This document shows positions 61,745 to 64,000 of a DNA stretch of 64,000 bases, one piece after another; the first letter of the stretch is position 1; every line of letters starts with the position of its first letter. The stretch comes from Leptodactylus fallax (lineage: Eukaryota > Chordata > Amphibia > Anura > Leptodactylidae). The stretch is taken from NCBI GenBank assembly GCA_947044405.1, contig CAMRHE010001082.1:22501-86500 (forward strand). The letters are read 5' to 3'. A program made the translations under genes and the position numbers. The notes beneath the pieces are model-generated. The model did no database searches. It saw nothing but the letters and a program-made list of their open reading frames with translations, and was not told the DNA's origin.

Positions 61745-64000
61745 GTCCCACAATGGGGAAAAAGAAGTCTGCACTGCCCCCTGCTGTACATCCTCAGGTA
61801 TTACACAATATCGCTGTATATCTGCACCGCCCCCTGCTGTACATCCTCAGGTATTACACAATATCTCTGTATATCTGCACCGCCCCCCTGCTGTACATCC
61901 TCAGGTATTACACAATATCGCTGTATATCTGCACCGCCCCCTGCTGTACATCCTCAGGTATTACACAATATCGCTGTATATCTGCACCGCCCCCTGCTGT
62001 ACATCCTCAGGTATTACACAATATCGCTGTATATCTGCACCGCCCCCTGCTGTACATCCTCAGGTATTACACAATAACGCTGTATATCTGCACCGCCCCC
62101 TGCTGTACATCCTCAGGTATTACACAATATCTCTGTATATCTGCACCGCCCCCTGCTGTACATCCTCAGGTATTACACAATATCGCTGTATATCTGCACC
62201 GCCCCCTGCTGTACATCCTCAGGTATTACACAATATCGCTGTATATCTGCACCGCCCCCTGCTGTACATCCTCAGGTATTACACAATATCGCTGTATATC
62301 TGCACCGCCCCCCTGCTGTACATCCTCAGGTATTACACAATATCGCTGTATATCTGCACCGCCCCCTGCTGTACATCCTCAGGTATTACACAATATCTCT
62401 GTATATCTGCACCGCCCCCTGCTGTACATCCTCAGGTATTACACAATATCGCTGTATATCTGCACCGCCCCCTGCTGTACATCCTCAGGTATTACACAAT
62501 ATCTCTGTATATCTGCACCGCCCCCTGCTGTACATCCTCAGGTATTACACAATATCTCTGTATATCTGCACCGCCCCCTGCTGTACATCCTCAGGTATTA
62601 CACAATATCTCTGTATATCTGCACCGCCCCCCTGCTGTACATCCTCAGGTATTACACAATATCGCTGTATATCTGCACCGCCCCCTGCTGTACATCCTCA
62701 GGTATTACACAATATCTCTGTATATCTGCACCGCCCCCTGCTGTACATCCTCAGGTATTACACAATATCGCTGTATATCTGCACCGCCCCCTGCTGTACA
62801 TCCTCAGGTATTACACAATATCTCTGTATATCTGCACCGCCCCCCTGCTGTACATCCTCAGGTATTACACAATATCTCTGTATATCTGCACTGCCCCCTG
62901 CTGTACATCCTCAGGTATTACACAATATCTCTGTATATCTGCACCGCCCCCTGCTGTACATCCTCAGGTATTACACAATATCTCTGTATATCTGCACCGC
63001 CCCCTGCTGTACATCCTCAGGTATTACACAATATCGCTGTATATCTGCACCGCCCCCTGCTGTACATCCTCAGGTATTACACAATATCGCTGTATATCTG
63101 CACCGCCCCCTGCTGTACATCCTCAGGTATTACACAATATCGCTGTATATCTGCACCGCCCCCTGCTGTACATCCTCAGGTATTACACATTATCGCTGTA
63201 TATCTGCACCGCCCCCTGCTGTACATCCTCAGGTATTACACAATATCGCTGTATATCTGCACCGCCCCCTGCTGTACATCCTCAGGTATTACACAATATC
63301 GCTGTATATCTGCACCGCCCCCTGCTGTACATCCTCAGGTATTACACAATATCTCTGTATATCTGCACCGCCCCCTGCTGTACATCCTCAGGTATTACAC
63401 AATATCGCTGTATATCTGCACCGCCCCCTGCTGTACATCCTCAGGTATTACACAATATCGCTGTATATCTGCACCGCCCCCTGCTGTACATCCTCAGGTA
63501 TTACACAATATCGCTGTATATCTGCACCGCCCCCTGCTGTACATCCTCAGGTATTACACAATATCTCTGTATATCTGCACCGCCCCCTGCTGTACATCCT
63601 CAGGTATTACACAATATCGCTGTATATCTGCACCGCCCCCTGCTGTACATCCTCAGGTATTACACAATATCGCTGTATATCTGCACCGCCCCCTGCTGTA
63701 CATCCTCAGGTATTACACAATATCGCTGTATATCTGCACCGCCCCCTGCTGTACATCCTCAGGTATTACACAATATCGCTGTATATCTGCACCGCCCCCT
63801 GCTGTACATCCTCAGGTATTACACAATATCTCTGTATATCTGCACCGCCCCCTGCTGTACATCCTCAGGTATTACACAATATCTCTGTATATCTGCACCG
63901 CCCCCTGCTGTACATCCTCAGGTATTACACAATATCGCTGTATATCTGCACCGCCCCCTGCTGTACATCCTCAGGTATTACACAATATCGCTGTATATCT
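61745..64000. repeat. 53 bp minisatellite upstream of the first CFAP91 exon seen
   Basis: About 42 near-identical copies of CGCTGTATATCTGCACCGCC, CCCTGCTGTACATCCTCAGG, TATTACACAATAT, running off the right edge. The main variants are TCGC/TCTC and CCCC/CCCCC. It lies in the intron preceding the exon at 61558. Confidence 0.96.

Overview
This window looks like nuclear DNA of a vertebrate, most likely an amphibian (probably a frog). It carries a multi-exon gene with canonical GT/AG introns, several Tc1-like, hAT-like, L2-like and chromodomain Ty3/gypsy elements, and very large AT-rich tandem arrays. The species assignment is inference. I estimate that roughly two thirds of the window is tandem repeat, in at least ten unrelated families.

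Layout. 1-11225 is a ~35-37 bp satellite with TA microsatellite spacers. About 11226-32840 is a second AT-rich satellite (46-48 bp monomers with kb-scale duplicated blocks). It has been invaded by a TIR-bearing DNA element (12251-13546), a full-length chromodomain gypsy element (14460-19895), a broken Tc1 copy that runs into a poly-T/poly-A tract (21405-22605), a nearly complete but frameshifted Tc1 element (27080-28724), a solo LTR related to the gypsy element (29311-29968) and a 5'-truncated L2-like LINE (about 31020-32800). Next come a 39/40 bp satellite (32845-34682) and a 41 bp satellite (35150-41655). The 41 bp array is split by a 2.76 kb hAT-like element (35692-38454) and a 476 bp insertion (41030-41505). 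About 1.5 kb of non-repetitive DNA follows, then a 99 bp satellite (43206-48690) split by a Tc1/mariner element with an intact 338-residue transposase (45012-46578).

The only host gene I recognise is on the minus strand, from 61641 down to 49317: the last 14 coding exons of CFAP91 (MAATS1/AAT1), an axonemal radial-spoke-base protein. The start codon and early exons lie beyond the right edge. Five of its introns carry separate tandem arrays (53, variable TA-rich, 66, about 27-30 and 63 bp units) and two carry degraded Tc1 copies. The gene reads in frame through all exon junctions except at two C/G homopolymers (7 and 16 bases). These look like assembly length errors, but could be real lesions.

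Main points of interest: a 10-nt match between the predicted gypsy transcript start and its primer-binding site, suggesting self-priming; 5-bp target duplications on both the full gypsy element and the solo LTR; paralogous empty sites for the insertions inside the satellite; an intact DD35E-spaced Tc1-like transposase; and a hairpin-plus-minisatellite module shared by three DNA elements whose ends differ.
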